Positions 29,281-38,853 of a stretch of DNA of 48,677 nucleotides are shown here, in pieces (the first letter of the stretch is position 1; each line of letters begins with the position of its first letter). The DNA comes from an uncultured Clostridia bacterium (GTDB taxonomy: Bacteria > Bacillota > Clostridia > TANB77 > CAG-508). Under the pieces are notes generated by a model. It saw only the letters and a program-made list of their open reading frames with translations, made no database searches and was not told where the DNA came from. The DNA is taken from the NCBI GenBank assembly GCA_947628815.1, contig CANRBJ010000003.1, positions 77,772 through 126,448 of the forward strand, in the 5' to 3' direction. A program made the translations under genes and the position numbers.

Positions 29281-29314
29281 AACATTCAGTTAAATTAGCT
29301 GGATGTTCTTTTTT
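29281..29314 (+). terminator. Terminator after tsf
   Basis: AACATTCAG/CTGGATGTT stem with a 9-nt loop followed by CTTTTTT. Confidence 0.88.
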
Positions 29315-29342
29315 CGCAGAAATACAAAATTATCATATGAAC

Positions 29343-29371
29343 TTGCATAAATAGACCAAAAATGGTAAAAT
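29343..29371 (+). promoter_or_regulatory. Promoter of the HD phosphohydrolase gene
   Basis: TTGCAT (29343-29348), 17-nt spacer, TAAAAT (29366-29371). Confidence 0.65.
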
Positions 29372-29402
29372 ATAAGTAGTTATGTAAATGGAGGGGATAA
29401 AT

Positions 29403-30986
29403 ATGATTATTTATAGAGGAAATTTAGTAATTAATTTAGATGATAATAAAGAAGATTTACATTCACAAATAGAACAATTAAAAAGAATAAAACAATTAGT
29501 TGTTAATTCTCCTGCATATTGTTTGTTAGACGGAAAAACACAAATGGTTGATGATAAAAGTAATAAAAAAGCTAGGTCAAGATTAGAGCATACTATAAAT
29601 GTTGCGACAATATCTAAAAGTGTAATTGGAAGAATATATGATTTATGTTCAGTTGAAGAAATATCAAGTACGGAAGTATTCAAATTAAATAAACAAAAAG
29701 CAGAATTAGAAGCTGAAATTGCGGGGTTAGCACATGATTTAGGTCATACTCCATTTGGTCATAATGGAGAAGTAGTGGTAAACGAATTTATGCAATCTAT
29801 TCAAGATAAAGAAACCATTAATAAAATTGTTGAAAAAAGAATAAAGTATTTTGGTAAGAAATATGAAGAAGAACAGGGACATAGTGAAAATTTTTTAGGA
29901 AAATTAAGTTTTGAACATAATGAGCAAAGTGCATTAGAATTTGCAAGAATTTTGGAAGAAAGTAAGGAGAATTTCGATAAAGTAGATATAAATAAAATTA
30001 TAACTGCAATATTATCACATAGCATCAGTAGAGTACCAGATGTTCCAAATGATTTAATTGCTCAAATTGTAAGACAGGCAGACAAAATTGAATATAGAAA
30101 TGAAGATTACGAAGAAAATATGCAATATATAAGATATAGAAAAGATGAAAGAGAATTATATGAATATCAATCTTTATCAACGGATGAAAGAATTAAGAAA
30201 ATAATTGAAGATATGTCTATGGAAGCAATTGAAAAAGGAATAATTGATGATGAAAATGATGCATTAAAAAAATCTAAGTTATTAAGAAAAAAATATGAGA
30301 ATGTGGTATATTACTTAGGAAAAGACGGAAAAAGAGGGTTAATAAGTGGAGATAATAGAGAAAGACAACAAATGATATGTAAGAGATTATTAGAATACTA
30401 TTATAGACATCCAGAAAAGATACCAACAAAATCAATGACATATAATTATCCAATTAAAGAAAATAAAGATAAAAGAAGAGTGGTTTCATTTGACAAAACG
30501 CAACTACAAAATGACACTGTTGCAGAAGTAGCAATAAGATATGTTAATAGTTTTACCAATGAACAATGTTTAAAACAATATATTAAACTTGTAAAGGAAA
30601 GAATCTTACATGGAAATGGTTTTGGAATAGAGCCTATTAAAGAAGAAGAAATAGAAAAACGTAAAAAAATTCAAATTTCAGAGCAAGTATTTAAAATGAG
30701 AGCAAAAGATATTTATAAAGGAATAGAAACTCACACATATGAAGAATATGTTGGAATGTTACATAGTAAAAATAAAAAATTTATAGAAAATGATGTAACA
30801 GAAGAAGCTAGTAAAGCAATCCAAAGAAATGAAATATTACATCAAAAAGAAAATGATGAAGATAAACTATTATGGGAAATGGTAAGAAATGCAGATAAAG
30901 AGAGAACGATGAATAAAACAAAAAGAAAAATGCCTGAAAGAATTAAAAAGCAAGAAGAAAAAATAAGTAAAGGACCAGAAATTTAA
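29403..30986 (+). CDS. HD-domain phosphohydrolase related to dGTPases
   Basis: Start ATG 29403, 6 nt after GGAGGGG. 527 residues. HD signature: ARSRLEHTINVATIS (first His), GLAHDLGHTPFGHNGE (HD motif plus following His), FEHNEQSALEFARIL and a late Asp in RQADKIEYRNEDYEE. These are the dNTP triphosphohydrolase-type HD motifs; DNA replication or dNTP control, or a defence-type dNTPase, are both possible. The long charged C-terminus (from about residue 420) is not typical of Dgt. Single-gene unit with its own promoter and terminator. Confidence 0.8.
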   Translation: MIIYRGNLVINLDDNKEDLHSQIEQLKRIKQLVVNSPAYCLLDGKTQMVDDKSNKKARSRLEHTINVATISKSVIGRIYDLCSVEEISSTEVFKLNKQKAELEAEIAGLAHDLGHTPFGHNGEVVVNEFMQSIQDKETINKIVEKRIKYFGKKYEEEQGHSENFLGKLSFEHNEQSALEFARILEESKENFDKVDINKIITAILSHSISRVPDVPNDLIAQIVRQADKIEYRNEDYEENMQYIRYRKDERELYEYQSLSTDERIKKIIEDMSMEAIEKGIIDDENDALKKSKLLRKKYENVVYYLGKDGKRGLISGDNRERQQMICKRLLEYYYRHPEKIPTKSMTYNYPIKENKDKRRVVSFDKTQLQNDTVAEVAIRYVNSFTNEQCLKQYIKLVKERILHGNGFGIEPIKEEEIEKRKKIQISEQVFKMRAKDIYKGIETHTYEEYVGMLHSKNKKFIENDVTEEASKAIQRNEILHQKENDEDKLLWEMVRNADKERTMNKTKRKMPERIKKQEEKISKGPEI

Positions 30987-30999
30987 TAAAATTAAAAAT

Positions 31000-31061
31000 A
31001 AAGAACAATTGTTATATGTATGTTATTTTTATTTGTTAAGATTATAACAATTGTTCTTTTT
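31000..31061 (+). terminator. Terminator after the HD gene
   Basis: AAGAACAATTGTTATA/TATAACAATTGTTCTT arms (16 bp) enclosing a loop of 26 nt, then T-rich. Confidence 0.85.
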
Positions 31062-31125
31062 GTTTTCACAAACTTACAAAAATCGACATAGAATATAATG
31101 GACTACTTTTAAATGAGGTGAGTTT

Positions 31126-31974
31126 GTGTATAAGATAAAAAAGGGAGATATTGTAGGAAGAATTTCATATGGAAAAGATATATTATTTACGGTTGAAAGA
31201 ATTATTAAACAATCTAGTGGAAAGCAGGTTGCTATTTTAAAGGGTGTTATTCTTAGAATAGAAGCGGATGCAGATATAGAAGATCTTGTTATAATGGAGA
31301 AACAGCAAGTAGAAACTACTATGAGAAGCTTAGAAAATAAAATTGAAGATAAAGTTAAAAAATGTACAAAAAAGAACGATAAAGAAAGAAAAAAATTTTT
31401 TAAACGAAGCTTAGAAGATATAAATGGTAAAATTCTGCATTTAGATGGAGATAAAAGATATACAGAAAAATCTATGAGATATTATAGAAAGATTGGATTG
31501 AATGCTATTGTAAGAAATGTAGCAGAAAATAGGCAAGAATATGTAGTAATGGATTTATTAAATAGATATAATCCAGATATACTTGTAATAACAGGTCATG
31601 ATGGGATGATAAAAAATGGAACAGGGTATAATGATTTATATAATTACAGAAATTCGAGATATTTCATAAATACAGTTAGAGAAGCAAAAAAATGGGTAAA
31701 TAGAACAGGAAAAGATTTAGTTATATTTGCAGGAGCTTGCCAAAGTTATTATGAAGCATTAGTATCAGCAGGAGCAAATTTTGCTTCATCACCAGCAAGG
31801 GTATTAATTGATTTTATGGATCCATTAGTAGTTGCAGAAAAAGTAGCAACAACAGAGGATTATAAGTATATTACAATAAATGATATAGCAAATGAACTAA
31901 GAGATGGAACTAAAGGAATTAATGGAATAGGAGCAAGAGGGAAAAAAATTACAAGGAATAAGGATGAACAATAA
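31126..31974 (+). CDS. yabG: Sporulation peptidase YabG
   Basis: GTG start at 31126 behind AAATGAGGTGAG; 282 residues. Family landmarks: MYKIKKGDIVGRISYG, LHLDGDKRYTEKSMRYY, DILVITGHDGMIKNG, VIFAGACQSYYEALVSAGANFASSPARVLI. YabG is a sporulation-specific cysteine protease that trims coat proteins such as SafA. Its position before veg and a SPOCS-LysM protein is the usual Bacillota order. Confidence 0.95.
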   Translation: MYKIKKGDIVGRISYGKDILFTVERIIKQSSGKQVAILKGVILRIEADADIEDLVIMEKQQVETTMRSLENKIEDKVKKCTKKNDKERKKFFKRSLEDINGKILHLDGDKRYTEKSMRYYRKIGLNAIVRNVAENRQEYVVMDLLNRYNPDILVITGHDGMIKNGTGYNDLYNYRNSRYFINTVREAKKWVNRTGKDLVIFAGACQSYYEALVSAGANFASSPARVLIDFMDPLVVAEKVATTEDYKYITINDIANELRDGTKGINGIGARGKKITRNKDEQ

Positions 31975-32077
31975 AACAATGTTACATTTTTGTAATTTTA
32001 ATGTTACAGAAATGTAAAATTAATCTGAAATGCTTGAAATATAGGCAAAAATTGTATGTGACACTACTTTTTGTTTT

Positions 32078-32106
32078 TTGACATTTTATTACACAGATGA
32101 TATAAT
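32078..32106 (+). promoter_or_regulatory. Full-consensus promoter of veg
   Basis: TTGACA (32078-32083), 17-nt spacer, TATAAT (32101-32106): a perfect vegetative promoter, as known for veg in B. subtilis. Confidence 0.9.
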
Positions 32107-32135
32107 TTCACTATAATAATGAAGTGGGTGATAAA

Positions 32136-32429
32136 ATGATTTGCAAAGATGATATCACAAATTTAAAAACAGACATTGCAGAAAACATAGGACAAAAGAT
32201 AATGGTAAAAGGTACATTGGGAAGAAGCAAATTTTTTGAAAAAGAAGCTACTATAGAAAAAGCATATCCAAACTTATTTATTGTTAAGTATGATGAAAAT
32301 GACAGAAATGTTACATATAGTTATACAGATGTATTAACTAGAACAGTTGAAGTTAGTCTATTTGATGGTGAAAATTACAATCCAATTGTTCCACCAACAG
32401 TAGAAGTTAAAAAGCACAAAAATCTTTAG
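32136..32429 (+). CDS. veg: Veg protein
   Basis: ATG 32136 behind GTGGGTG; 97 residues. Matches Veg through LKTDIAENIGQKIMVKGTLGRSK and YSYTDVLTRTVEVSLFDGE. Veg is a small conserved protein made at high level; in B. subtilis it stimulates biofilm matrix genes. Its perfect promoter fits high expression. A terminator follows. Confidence 0.95.
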   Translation: MICKDDITNLKTDIAENIGQKIMVKGTLGRSKFFEKEATIEKAYPNLFIVKYDENDRNVTYSYTDVLTRTVEVSLFDGENYNPIVPPTVEVKKHKNL

Positions 32430-32436
32430 TTTAAAA

Positions 32437-32466
32437 AAAATTCCTAGAATATAGGAATTTTTTTTT
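32437..32466 (+). terminator. Terminator after veg
   Basis: AAATTCCTA/TAGGAATTT stem then a long T-run. Confidence 0.88.
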
Positions 32467-32520
32467 GTCCTTCTCATATACATTATATAGAAATTTATTA
32501 AAAAAGAGGAGGAATAAAAC

Positions 32521-34074
32521 ATGCAGGTAGATGTGACAAAAGAGAGTTTTGTATTAAATAAAATTGTAGGTCAAAAAAATGAAACAATTATAGTAGAAGG
32601 CGATATGATAGTACCAGATGTTAAACCAGATATATTAAATACAATTAGCACAACGGGGAATGTGTGTATTTATAAAAAAGAAGTATTAGATGGAAAAATA
32701 AGGATAGATGGAGAAGTAAATGTATATGTAATATATCTTGCAGATAATGAAACAGAGGCAACAAGAAGTTTAAATGCAAATATTGATTTTACGCAAGTAT
32801 TAGATTTTGAAGGGTGTACACCACAAATGAGTTTGGATGAAATAGTTTGTATTAAATCTATTGAATGTAAAATATTAAATGGAAGAAAAATTAGTGTTCG
32901 AGCTGCTCTACAATTTGAAATGAAAGTGTATTCTAATGAAAATGTAGATGTTATTAAAGAAATAAACAATATTGAAGATGTACAAACACTAGAAACTGAG
33001 TTAAAAATAAATTCTTTAGTAGGAGAAGGGTATTCAAAAACCTCTGCAAAGGATACAATTGTAATTGAAAATATTGATAATTTAGCAGAAATTTTGAAAG
33101 TAGATATAGCTATTGTAAATAAAGATATTAAGATAAGTTATAATAAGGTACTTGGAAAAGCAGATTTAGCAGTTAAAATGATGTATCTTACTGAAGATAA
33201 CCGTATGAAAGTGGTAGATAAGAAAATACCTGTGATGGGATTTGTAGATATTGAAAATATAGATGATACGAATATTTGCGATATGAAGTATACTTTAAAA
33301 AACGTAATTGTAAAGCCAAATTCTGTAGAAGAACATTCTGTGTACATAGAAATAGAAGTAGAATTATATTGTAGAGTATATGAAAATAAAGATATTAAAC
33401 TAATTCAGGATTTATATAGTCCAAGCGAAAACTTGAATTTTAATCAAAGATGTGTAAATACGTTTTCTAATAAATATGATATAAAAGATTGTTGCAATAT
33501 AAGGGAAAAAATGATGATTCCAGAAATTAATGGAAATGAGATATATGATGTAGATGTTAAACCTACAATAATAAACAGAAAGATAAGTAATTCAAAAGTA
33601 ATGTATGATGGAGAACTAGAATTAAACTTTATTTTTGCATCTAATAATATTTCAGGAATGGATGTTAAGCAGGTAAAATTACCATTTAATTTTAATATAG
33701 ATGTTCCAAATATAAATTCAGATATGAATATTGATACAGAAATAGAAATTGTAAATCAAGATTTTATAGTAGGTGCAGAAGGAAATATAGATGTAAAAAT
33801 AGATATGGATTTTCATTTGAATATGTCTAATACTATGAGGATTAATATAATAGATGAAGTAAGTATAGATGAAACACATAATAAGCAAATTTATAGTATG
33901 ATTATTTATTTTGTAAAACCAGGGGATACATTATGGAAGATTGCAAAAAAATTCAGAAGTACAATAGAAGATATTGTAAGAGTAAATAAAATAGAAGATG
34001 AAAATAAAATTTATCCAGGTAGGCAACTATTTATTCCAAAATATGTATACACAAAGAAAGAAGAATCAGCATAA
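32521..34074 (+). CDS. SPOCS (DUF3794) and LysM domain protein
   Basis: 517 residues from ATG 32521 behind AGAGGAGG. Repeated SPOCS domains (about residues 1-130, 150-300 and 300-440, each with a KPDILNT- or IDGEVNVYVIYL-type strand pair) and a C-terminal LysM (YFVKPGDTLWKIAKKFRST...IYPGRQLFIPK). Proteins of this build are widespread in spore-forming Clostridia next to yabG-veg and are thought to be spore coat or cortex components. A hairpin follows before yunB. Confidence 0.9.
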   Translation: MQVDVTKESFVLNKIVGQKNETIIVEGDMIVPDVKPDILNTISTTGNVCIYKKEVLDGKIRIDGEVNVYVIYLADNETEATRSLNANIDFTQVLDFEGCTPQMSLDEIVCIKSIECKILNGRKISVRAALQFEMKVYSNENVDVIKEINNIEDVQTLETELKINSLVGEGYSKTSAKDTIVIENIDNLAEILKVDIAIVNKDIKISYNKVLGKADLAVKMMYLTEDNRMKVVDKKIPVMGFVDIENIDDTNICDMKYTLKNVIVKPNSVEEHSVYIEIEVELYCRVYENKDIKLIQDLYSPSENLNFNQRCVNTFSNKYDIKDCCNIREKMMIPEINGNEIYDVDVKPTIINRKISNSKVMYDGELELNFIFASNNISGMDVKQVKLPFNFNIDVPNINSDMNIDTEIEIVNQDFIVGAEGNIDVKIDMDFHLNMSNTMRINIIDEVSIDETHNKQIYSMIIYFVKPGDTLWKIAKKFRSTIEDIVRVNKIEDENKIYPGRQLFIPKYVYTKKEESA

Positions 34075-34080
34075 AATGAA

Positions 34081-34108
34081 TTAGGGATTGCTATTAAGCA
34101 ATCCCTAA
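34081..34108 (+). terminator. Hairpin between the SPOCS-LysM gene and yunB
   Basis: TTAGGGATTGC/GCAATCCCTAA, 11-bp stem with a 6-nt loop, but no T-run; partial termination or mRNA stabiliser. Confidence 0.55.
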
Positions 34109-34139
34109 TAATCTTATATTGTAAATAAGGAGTAAAACT

Positions 34140-34856
34140 ATGGATGTGATATATTCAAGAAATAGAATAAAATTACCTAAAATTGCATATAAAAAATTCA
34201 AATATCCAAGACAGGATAATAATAGAAAGAAAATGAAAATAATATTAGTTATAATAATTTCTATACTTACCTTTACTATGATTATACGTTCTATTACACC
34301 AGTTTTTACAGTGTTATGTAAAGATAAGGCAAAAAGTATGGCAACAATCATATGTAATGAAGAAACAACCAAAATTATAAATAATTATGAATATGATGAT
34401 TTAGTTACAATATATAAAGACGAAAATGGAAATATTACAATGATGAAATCAAATATTATACCAATAAACAAAATAATATCAGATGTAGCAGAAAAAATCC
34501 AAAAAAGAATTAATGAAACAGAGCAAGAAGAAATTGGAATAAGATTGGGAAGTTTTTTAGGTAGTAAGATATTTTCTGGAAGGGGACCTCTTATTCCAAT
34601 TAAATTATCAACTAGTGGTAATGTACAAACAGATTTAAGAAGTGAATTTAAAGCAGTAGGAATTAACCAAACAATTCATAGAATTTATTTGCAAATAGAT
34701 TGTGATATTAATATTTTAACTGCTTATACAGATACAGTAGAAAAAATATCAAATCAAGTACTTATTGCAGAAAATGTAATTGTAGGGCAAATTCCAAGCA
34801 CATATTATAATTTAGAAGGCTTAAATGCAGATGGGGCTATTGAAACAATTCAATAA
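34140..34856 (+). CDS. yunB: Sporulation protein YunB
   Basis: 238 residues from ATG 34140 behind AAGGAGTAA. One membrane helix (about residues 35-55), then a domain outside: EIGIRLGSFLGSKIFSGRGPLIPIKL, VGINQTIHRIYLQIDCDINIL, VLIAENVIVGQIPSTYYNLEG, all YunB hallmarks. A sigma-E-type spore gene in B. subtilis. It converges on rqcH without a visible terminator between. Confidence 0.93.
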   Translation: MDVIYSRNRIKLPKIAYKKFKYPRQDNNRKKMKIILVIIISILTFTMIIRSITPVFTVLCKDKAKSMATIICNEETTKIINNYEYDDLVTIYKDENGNITMMKSNIIPINKIISDVAEKIQKRINETEQEEIGIRLGSFLGSKIFSGRGPLIPIKLSTSGNVQTDLRSEFKAVGINQTIHRIYLQIDCDINILTAYTDTVEKISNQVLIAENVIVGQIPSTYYNLEGLNADGAIETIQ

Positions 34857-34887
34857 CTATATTGTGAGTAAAAAAAGAAATATATGA

Positions 34888-36615
34888 TTATTTTGGTTCA
34901 ATAGGATTTACGTTAACAGTAGTGTAGTTTGTATAAATAACCATTCCAGGTTTTGCATTTGTTGGCTTTTTTACATAACGAACAAAAGTATAATCAACAG
35001 GGACGTTTGAGGAATTGCAGGCTTTACTATAAAAAGCTGCAATGCTTGCACATTTGTTAATTATTTCTTGTTCGACGTCATTTCCGTTTGTTTTTAAAAT
35101 GACGTGGCTACCATGAACATCTTTTGTATGAAACCATAAATCATTGTTATGTGCAAATTTTAAAGTTAAATAGTCATTTTGTTTATTGTTTTTTCCAATA
35201 TAAACGGTATAACCATCTAAAATAACTTGCGAAGGGGTAAAACTTTCTTCTTGCTTTTTCTTAGTTTGTTTTTTAGTTTTCTTTATTTTTGTAGTTGATA
35301 AAGTTTTTTTAAATAAAACATTTTCAGCAATTTCATCATATATATTGTGTACATCGGTAATATTTTTTGCATTTTCTAATTCATACACAATACTTTCTAA
35401 ATAGTCAATCTCCTTAGCAGTATCTTTTTTTTGTATGCTAACAATTTCTAATGCATTTTTTAATTTATTATATTTTTTAAAATACTTTTTTGCATTATAA
35501 GCAAGAGAGATACTCTTATCTAAAGGAATATCAATTAGGCAATTATTATCATAATAATTTTCTAACGTAATTTTATTTAAATTTTCGTTCTTATCTATTT
35601 TATATAAATTGGCTGTAATAAGTTCTCCATATATTCTATAAGTATCCATATTACTACACTCTTCTAGTTTTTGATTGATATTATAAAGTCGCTTCGTATA
35701 TTTCTTTAACTCTTGTAAAATAAGCTTTAAAATACTATTTCTATAATTTTTAAAATCCTCATCATTTTCTTTTTTAGAATAGAAATCATCTATAAAAAAG
35801 TTAATGCTAAGAGAAGAAGGGGAGATGTTATTTGCAAAATCTATAACATAATCTTCTTTGTTAGAATCTGAAAGAAGAATGCAATTAAGTGAGTCTGAAT
35901 TTATAATTTTTTTCATTTCATTATAAAGCACTATTAAATCTTCTTTAGAAGTTGTATTAATATTTAAATTTAAGCGATTAAACAGATTTTTCATAAACAT
36001 TTTGCTAATACCTGTATAAGTATTGCAAATAGAATCAATTATATTTGTATCTTTATATTTTGAGATATTATCATTAAATTCCTCAAAGGAATTAAGTTTA
36101 ACAAAGCTTAATTTATGGCTTGCAGGAAAAATATATTCATGTGCAGGTAAAATGTCTCTATTAGAATTTGAAAAAGTATCTAAATGGCGCAAACTATCTA
36201 TAATTCTATCATTTTCATTTAACAAAATAACATTGCTATGCTTTCCCATAAGTTCAATAATAAGTTTTTTAGAAACTAAATCATTTAATTCATTAAAACC
36301 TTCTAGTTCAATTGTAACAAGCCTTTCTAAATCATAACTTGTTATACATTTAATACGCATACCAATTAAATGCTTTCTTAAAAGCATACAAAAATTAGGA
36401 GCATTAAGTGGATTAGGTTTTGTAGTAGTTGTAAGATTAATTCTATAATTTACTGAATCTATGCAAATATCTAGTAAATAATTTTTTCCATTAGAATAAA
36501 TGCCCAATAAAAGTTCATTTTTATTGGGTTCGAAAACCTTGTTAATTTTGCCATTAATTAGGCAAGTATTTAATTCCTTAACAATTTGTCTTGTAACAAT
36601 ACCATCAAAAGCCAT
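34888..36615 (-). CDS. rqcH: RqcH / NFACT-family ribosome quality-control factor
   Basis: The start MAFDGIVTRQIVKELN is the conserved N-terminus; its ATG (36613-36615) has AAAGGA upstream, whereas the frame is open further upstream without support. 575 residues: NFACT-N (LLRKHLIGMRIKCI), coiled-coil region, and NFACT-R C-terminus (NDLWFHTKDVHGSHVILKT, PVDYTFVRYVKKP, GMVIYTNYTTV). RqcH recruits tRNA-Ala to stalled 50S subunits and adds Ala tails; the family was earlier annotated as fibronectin-binding. One base separates its ATG from the upstream stop (thioesterase), so they are cotranscribed. Confidence 0.95.
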   Translation of the reverse strand: MAFDGIVTRQIVKELNTCLINGKINKVFEPNKNELLLGIYSNGKNYLLDICIDSVNYRINLTTTTKPNPLNAPNFCMLLRKHLIGMRIKCITSYDLERLVTIELEGFNELNDLVSKKLIIELMGKHSNVILLNENDRIIDSLRHLDTFSNSNRDILPAHEYIFPASHKLSFVKLNSFEEFNDNISKYKDTNIIDSICNTYTGISKMFMKNLFNRLNLNINTTSKEDLIVLYNEMKKIINSDSLNCILLSDSNKEDYVIDFANNISPSSLSINFFIDDFYSKKENDEDFKNYRNSILKLILQELKKYTKRLYNINQKLEECSNMDTYRIYGELITANLYKIDKNENLNKITLENYYDNNCLIDIPLDKSISLAYNAKKYFKKYNKLKNALEIVSIQKKDTAKEIDYLESIVYELENAKNITDVHNIYDEIAENVLFKKTLSTTKIKKTKKQTKKKQEESFTPSQVILDGYTVYIGKNNKQNDYLTLKFAHNNDLWFHTKDVHGSHVILKTNGNDVEQEIINKCASIAAFYSKACNSSNVPVDYTFVRYVKKPTNAKPGMVIYTNYTTVNVNPIEPK

Positions 36616-36616
36616 A

Positions 36617-37363
36617 TTACTTTGTCCTTTCAAATTCATTAAATTTAATAATAGCATGAATAGTTTTTTCATCTTCACTTTTTATAGTAATATAATGTGA
36701 ATTATCTACATAAGAATAAAAACACTTAACAGTCTCACCAAAACGTATTTCTTTCTTATACATAATTTCAATATTTTGAAATCTACAATTATCAAATACA
36801 TCATCAGGAAGAGCCTCATATGCTAAATCTAAATAATAAATATTATGCATATGCTTATTAATATCAATATCCTTTCTTTGAACACGATATGTAATGAAAG
36901 AAGAATAATTTTTAGGATCAGCTAACTTACTAACCTCATTCTCACCTTCAAAAACAGAAACATTTTCAGGATAATATTTTTCAATAACATCAGCCGGAAT
37001 TTTTTCAATTCCCATAGTTTTTGCATTTATTAATACCCATTTTGTAGTAGCGATTGCAACTAAATTATTAGAACCATCAAAAACCTGATAATCACGAAAA
37101 GTATAAAATTTTTCAGCTTTTCTAGCCCAAGTTTTAACCAAAATTTTTTCACCATAAATAGGTCTACTAAACACACGAACTTTCCAATTCAATAATATCC
37201 AAGTATAACCAGTTCTTTCAATATCATTTAGGCCAAAACCTGCTTCATTAGAATGCATACCAGCAATATCTTCAAGATACCCTAGCAAAGCACGATTAGT
37301 TAATTTATTACTCATTCCAACATCACGAAAACCAATTTCAAAAATATGATCAAAAGTAGCCAT
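36617..37363 (-). CDS. Acyl-ACP thioesterase (FatA/B-like)
   Basis: 248 residues; ATG 37361-37363 behind GGGAGTGA. A double hot-dog fold: FEIGFRDVGMSNKL, LLGYLEDIAGMHSNEAGFG, WILLNWKVRVFSRP, VKTWARKAEKFYTFRDYQVFD, and the second domain DINKHMHNIYYLDLAYEAL containing the catalytic Asn/His type positions. It releases fatty acids from acyl carrier protein. First gene of the minus-strand pair with rqcH. Confidence 0.9.
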   Translation of the reverse strand: MATFDHIFEIGFRDVGMSNKLTNRALLGYLEDIAGMHSNEAGFGLNDIERTGYTWILLNWKVRVFSRPIYGEKILVKTWARKAEKFYTFRDYQVFDGSNNLVAIATTKWVLINAKTMGIEKIPADVIEKYYPENVSVFEGENEVSKLADPKNYSSFITYRVQRKDIDINKHMHNIYYLDLAYEALPDDVFDNCRFQNIEIMYKKEIRFGETVKCFYSYVDNSHYITIKSEDEKTIHAIIKFNEFERTK

Positions 37364-37401
37364 TTTTATAATCACTCCCATAAATATTTTAATCAAAAAT
37401 A

Positions 37402-37430
37402 TTGACAAAAGCTATTGTAACACATATAAT
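37402..37430 (+). promoter_or_regulatory. Promoter of tRNA-Thr
   Basis: TTGACA (37402-37407), 17-nt spacer, TATAAT (37425-37430): full consensus. It is divergent from the thioesterase operon. Confidence 0.9.
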
Positions 37431-37445
37431 AACATTTGTAAATCT

Positions 37446-37521
37446 GCTACTATAGCTCAGTCGGTAGAGTGCTACCTTGGTAAGGTAGAGGTCACGGGTT
37501 CGATTCCCGTTAGTAGCTCCA
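37446..37521 (+). tRNA. tRNA-Thr (GGT), CCA encoded
   Basis: Acceptor GCTACTA pairs with TAGTAGC; anticodon GGT in CTTGGTAA; U73 and genomic CCA. A common integration landmark: the methylase/endonuclease pair lies directly downstream. Confidence 0.95.
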
Positions 37522-37530
37522 AATTAAGAC

Positions 37531-37565
37531 AACTTACGAACTTATAAAGGTTTCGTAAGTTTTTT
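37531..37565 (+). terminator. Terminator of tRNA-Thr
   Basis: AACTTACGAA/TTTCGTAAGTT stem followed by TTTTTTC. Confidence 0.85.
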
Positions 37566-37648
37566 CTTTTTAGAAAAATGTTCTCTTAAATCAAAGAAAG
37601 GAGGACATATTTGACAAAATAATAACAAAATAAATTACAAAAAATATG

Positions 37649-37677
37649 TTGTTTTAAATCTTATTTTGTGATATAAA
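37649..37677 (+). promoter_or_regulatory. Promoter of the restriction-modification genes
   Basis: TTGTTT (37649-37654), 17-nt spacer, TATAAA (37672-37677), 31 nt before the methylase ATG. Confidence 0.55.
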
Positions 37678-37708
37678 ATAGATAATTAGAATAAAGGAGA
37701 TTGCTTTT

Positions 37709-38842
37709 ATGAATCCAATAATAAAATGGGCTGGCGGAAAAGAAAAAGAATTACCATATATAAAAGAAAATCTGCCAAATAATATTGATAGATATATAGA
37801 GCCTTTTGTAGGTGGTGGAGCTGTTTATTATGGATTGAACATAAAAAATTCTATAATAAATGATAAGTCTCAAGAACTAATTAATTTATATAGATGTATT
37901 AAAAATCAAGATAAAGAATTTTTTTACAATTTAAATGCTATATATAAAAATTGGAAATTATTAGAAAAAGTAGTTGAAAACAATTATAGTGAATTACTAA
38001 AATTATACAGTGATTATTGTGATGAACTTAATATTAATAAAGACAATAAAAATATAAAAATTAAGTTTAATGATAAAGTATATGATTTTGTAATAAAACA
38101 TGCAGAAGAATTCAATGGAATTTTATCAGCAGAATTTAATATAGAAATAGATAATTTTATAAATGAAATTGCTAAAAATTTAATATCAAAAATGAATAGA
38201 ATGTTTAAAATAGAAAAGCAGAAACAAAAAATGAATCAAAAAGATACTATTGACAATATTGAATGTGCTTTTAAAAGTGCATTTTATATGCATTTTAGAC
38301 TTTTATACAATGAAGCTGAAAAGTTAAACATAAATACATCATTTTATACAGCAATTTTTTACTTTATAAGAGAATTTTGTTATGCGTCAATGTTTAGATA
38401 TAATAAAAACGGAAAATTTAATGTACCATATGGAGGAATAAGTTATAATAGAAAAGAATTTATAAAAAAGATTGATTATATAGCTTCTAAAGAGATAAAA
38501 GAATATATGGAATATACAAAAATTTATTGTGATGATTTTGAAAGTTTTCTTAACGAAATTAAGCCCAAAAAAGGAGATTTTATATTTTTGGATCCACCAT
38601 ATGACACAGAATTTTCTACATATGCTAAAAACGAATTTGTAAAAAATGATCAAATAAGACTTTGTAAATATTTAAAAAATACTAAAGCTAATATGATGTT
38701 AATTATAAAGAATACAAAATTTATTTATGATTTATATAATACTAAAGAGTTTAAAATAAGAACATTTGATAAGAAATATCTTGTTAGTTTTCAAAACAGA
38801 AACGATAAAGATGTTGAACATTTATTAATAACAAATTATTAG
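37709..38842 (+). CDS. D12-class DNA adenine N6-methyltransferase
   Basis: 377 residues from ATG 37709 behind AAAGGAG. AdoMet-binding motif FVGGGAVYYGL preceded by the class N-terminus IKWAGGKEKELP, and catalytic DPPY in FIFLDPPYDTEFSTY near residue 292. The class methylates adenine (Dam-like). Eleven nt before a gene that looks like its partner endonuclease, so a type II restriction-modification system. An inserted helical middle (about residues 90-190) makes it longer than Dam. Confidence 0.92.
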   Translation: MNPIIKWAGGKEKELPYIKENLPNNIDRYIEPFVGGGAVYYGLNIKNSIINDKSQELINLYRCIKNQDKEFFYNLNAIYKNWKLLEKVVENNYSELLKLYSDYCDELNINKDNKNIKIKFNDKVYDFVIKHAEEFNGILSAEFNIEIDNFINEIAKNLISKMNRMFKIEKQKQKMNQKDTIDNIECAFKSAFYMHFRLLYNEAEKLNINTSFYTAIFYFIREFCYASMFRYNKNGKFNVPYGGISYNRKEFIKKIDYIASKEIKEYMEYTKIYCDDFESFLNEIKPKKGDFIFLDPPYDTEFSTYAKNEFVKNDQIRLCKYLKNTKANMMLIIKNTKFIYDLYNTKEFKIRTFDKKYLVSFQNRNDKDVEHLLITNY

Positions 38843-38853
38843 GAGATGACAAT

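Noticed and set aside
31982-32017. TTACATTT...AAATGTAA inverted repeat between yabG and veg
   Set aside because: Short arms, no T-run, in very AT-rich sequence; may be chance or an operator, not enough to annotate.
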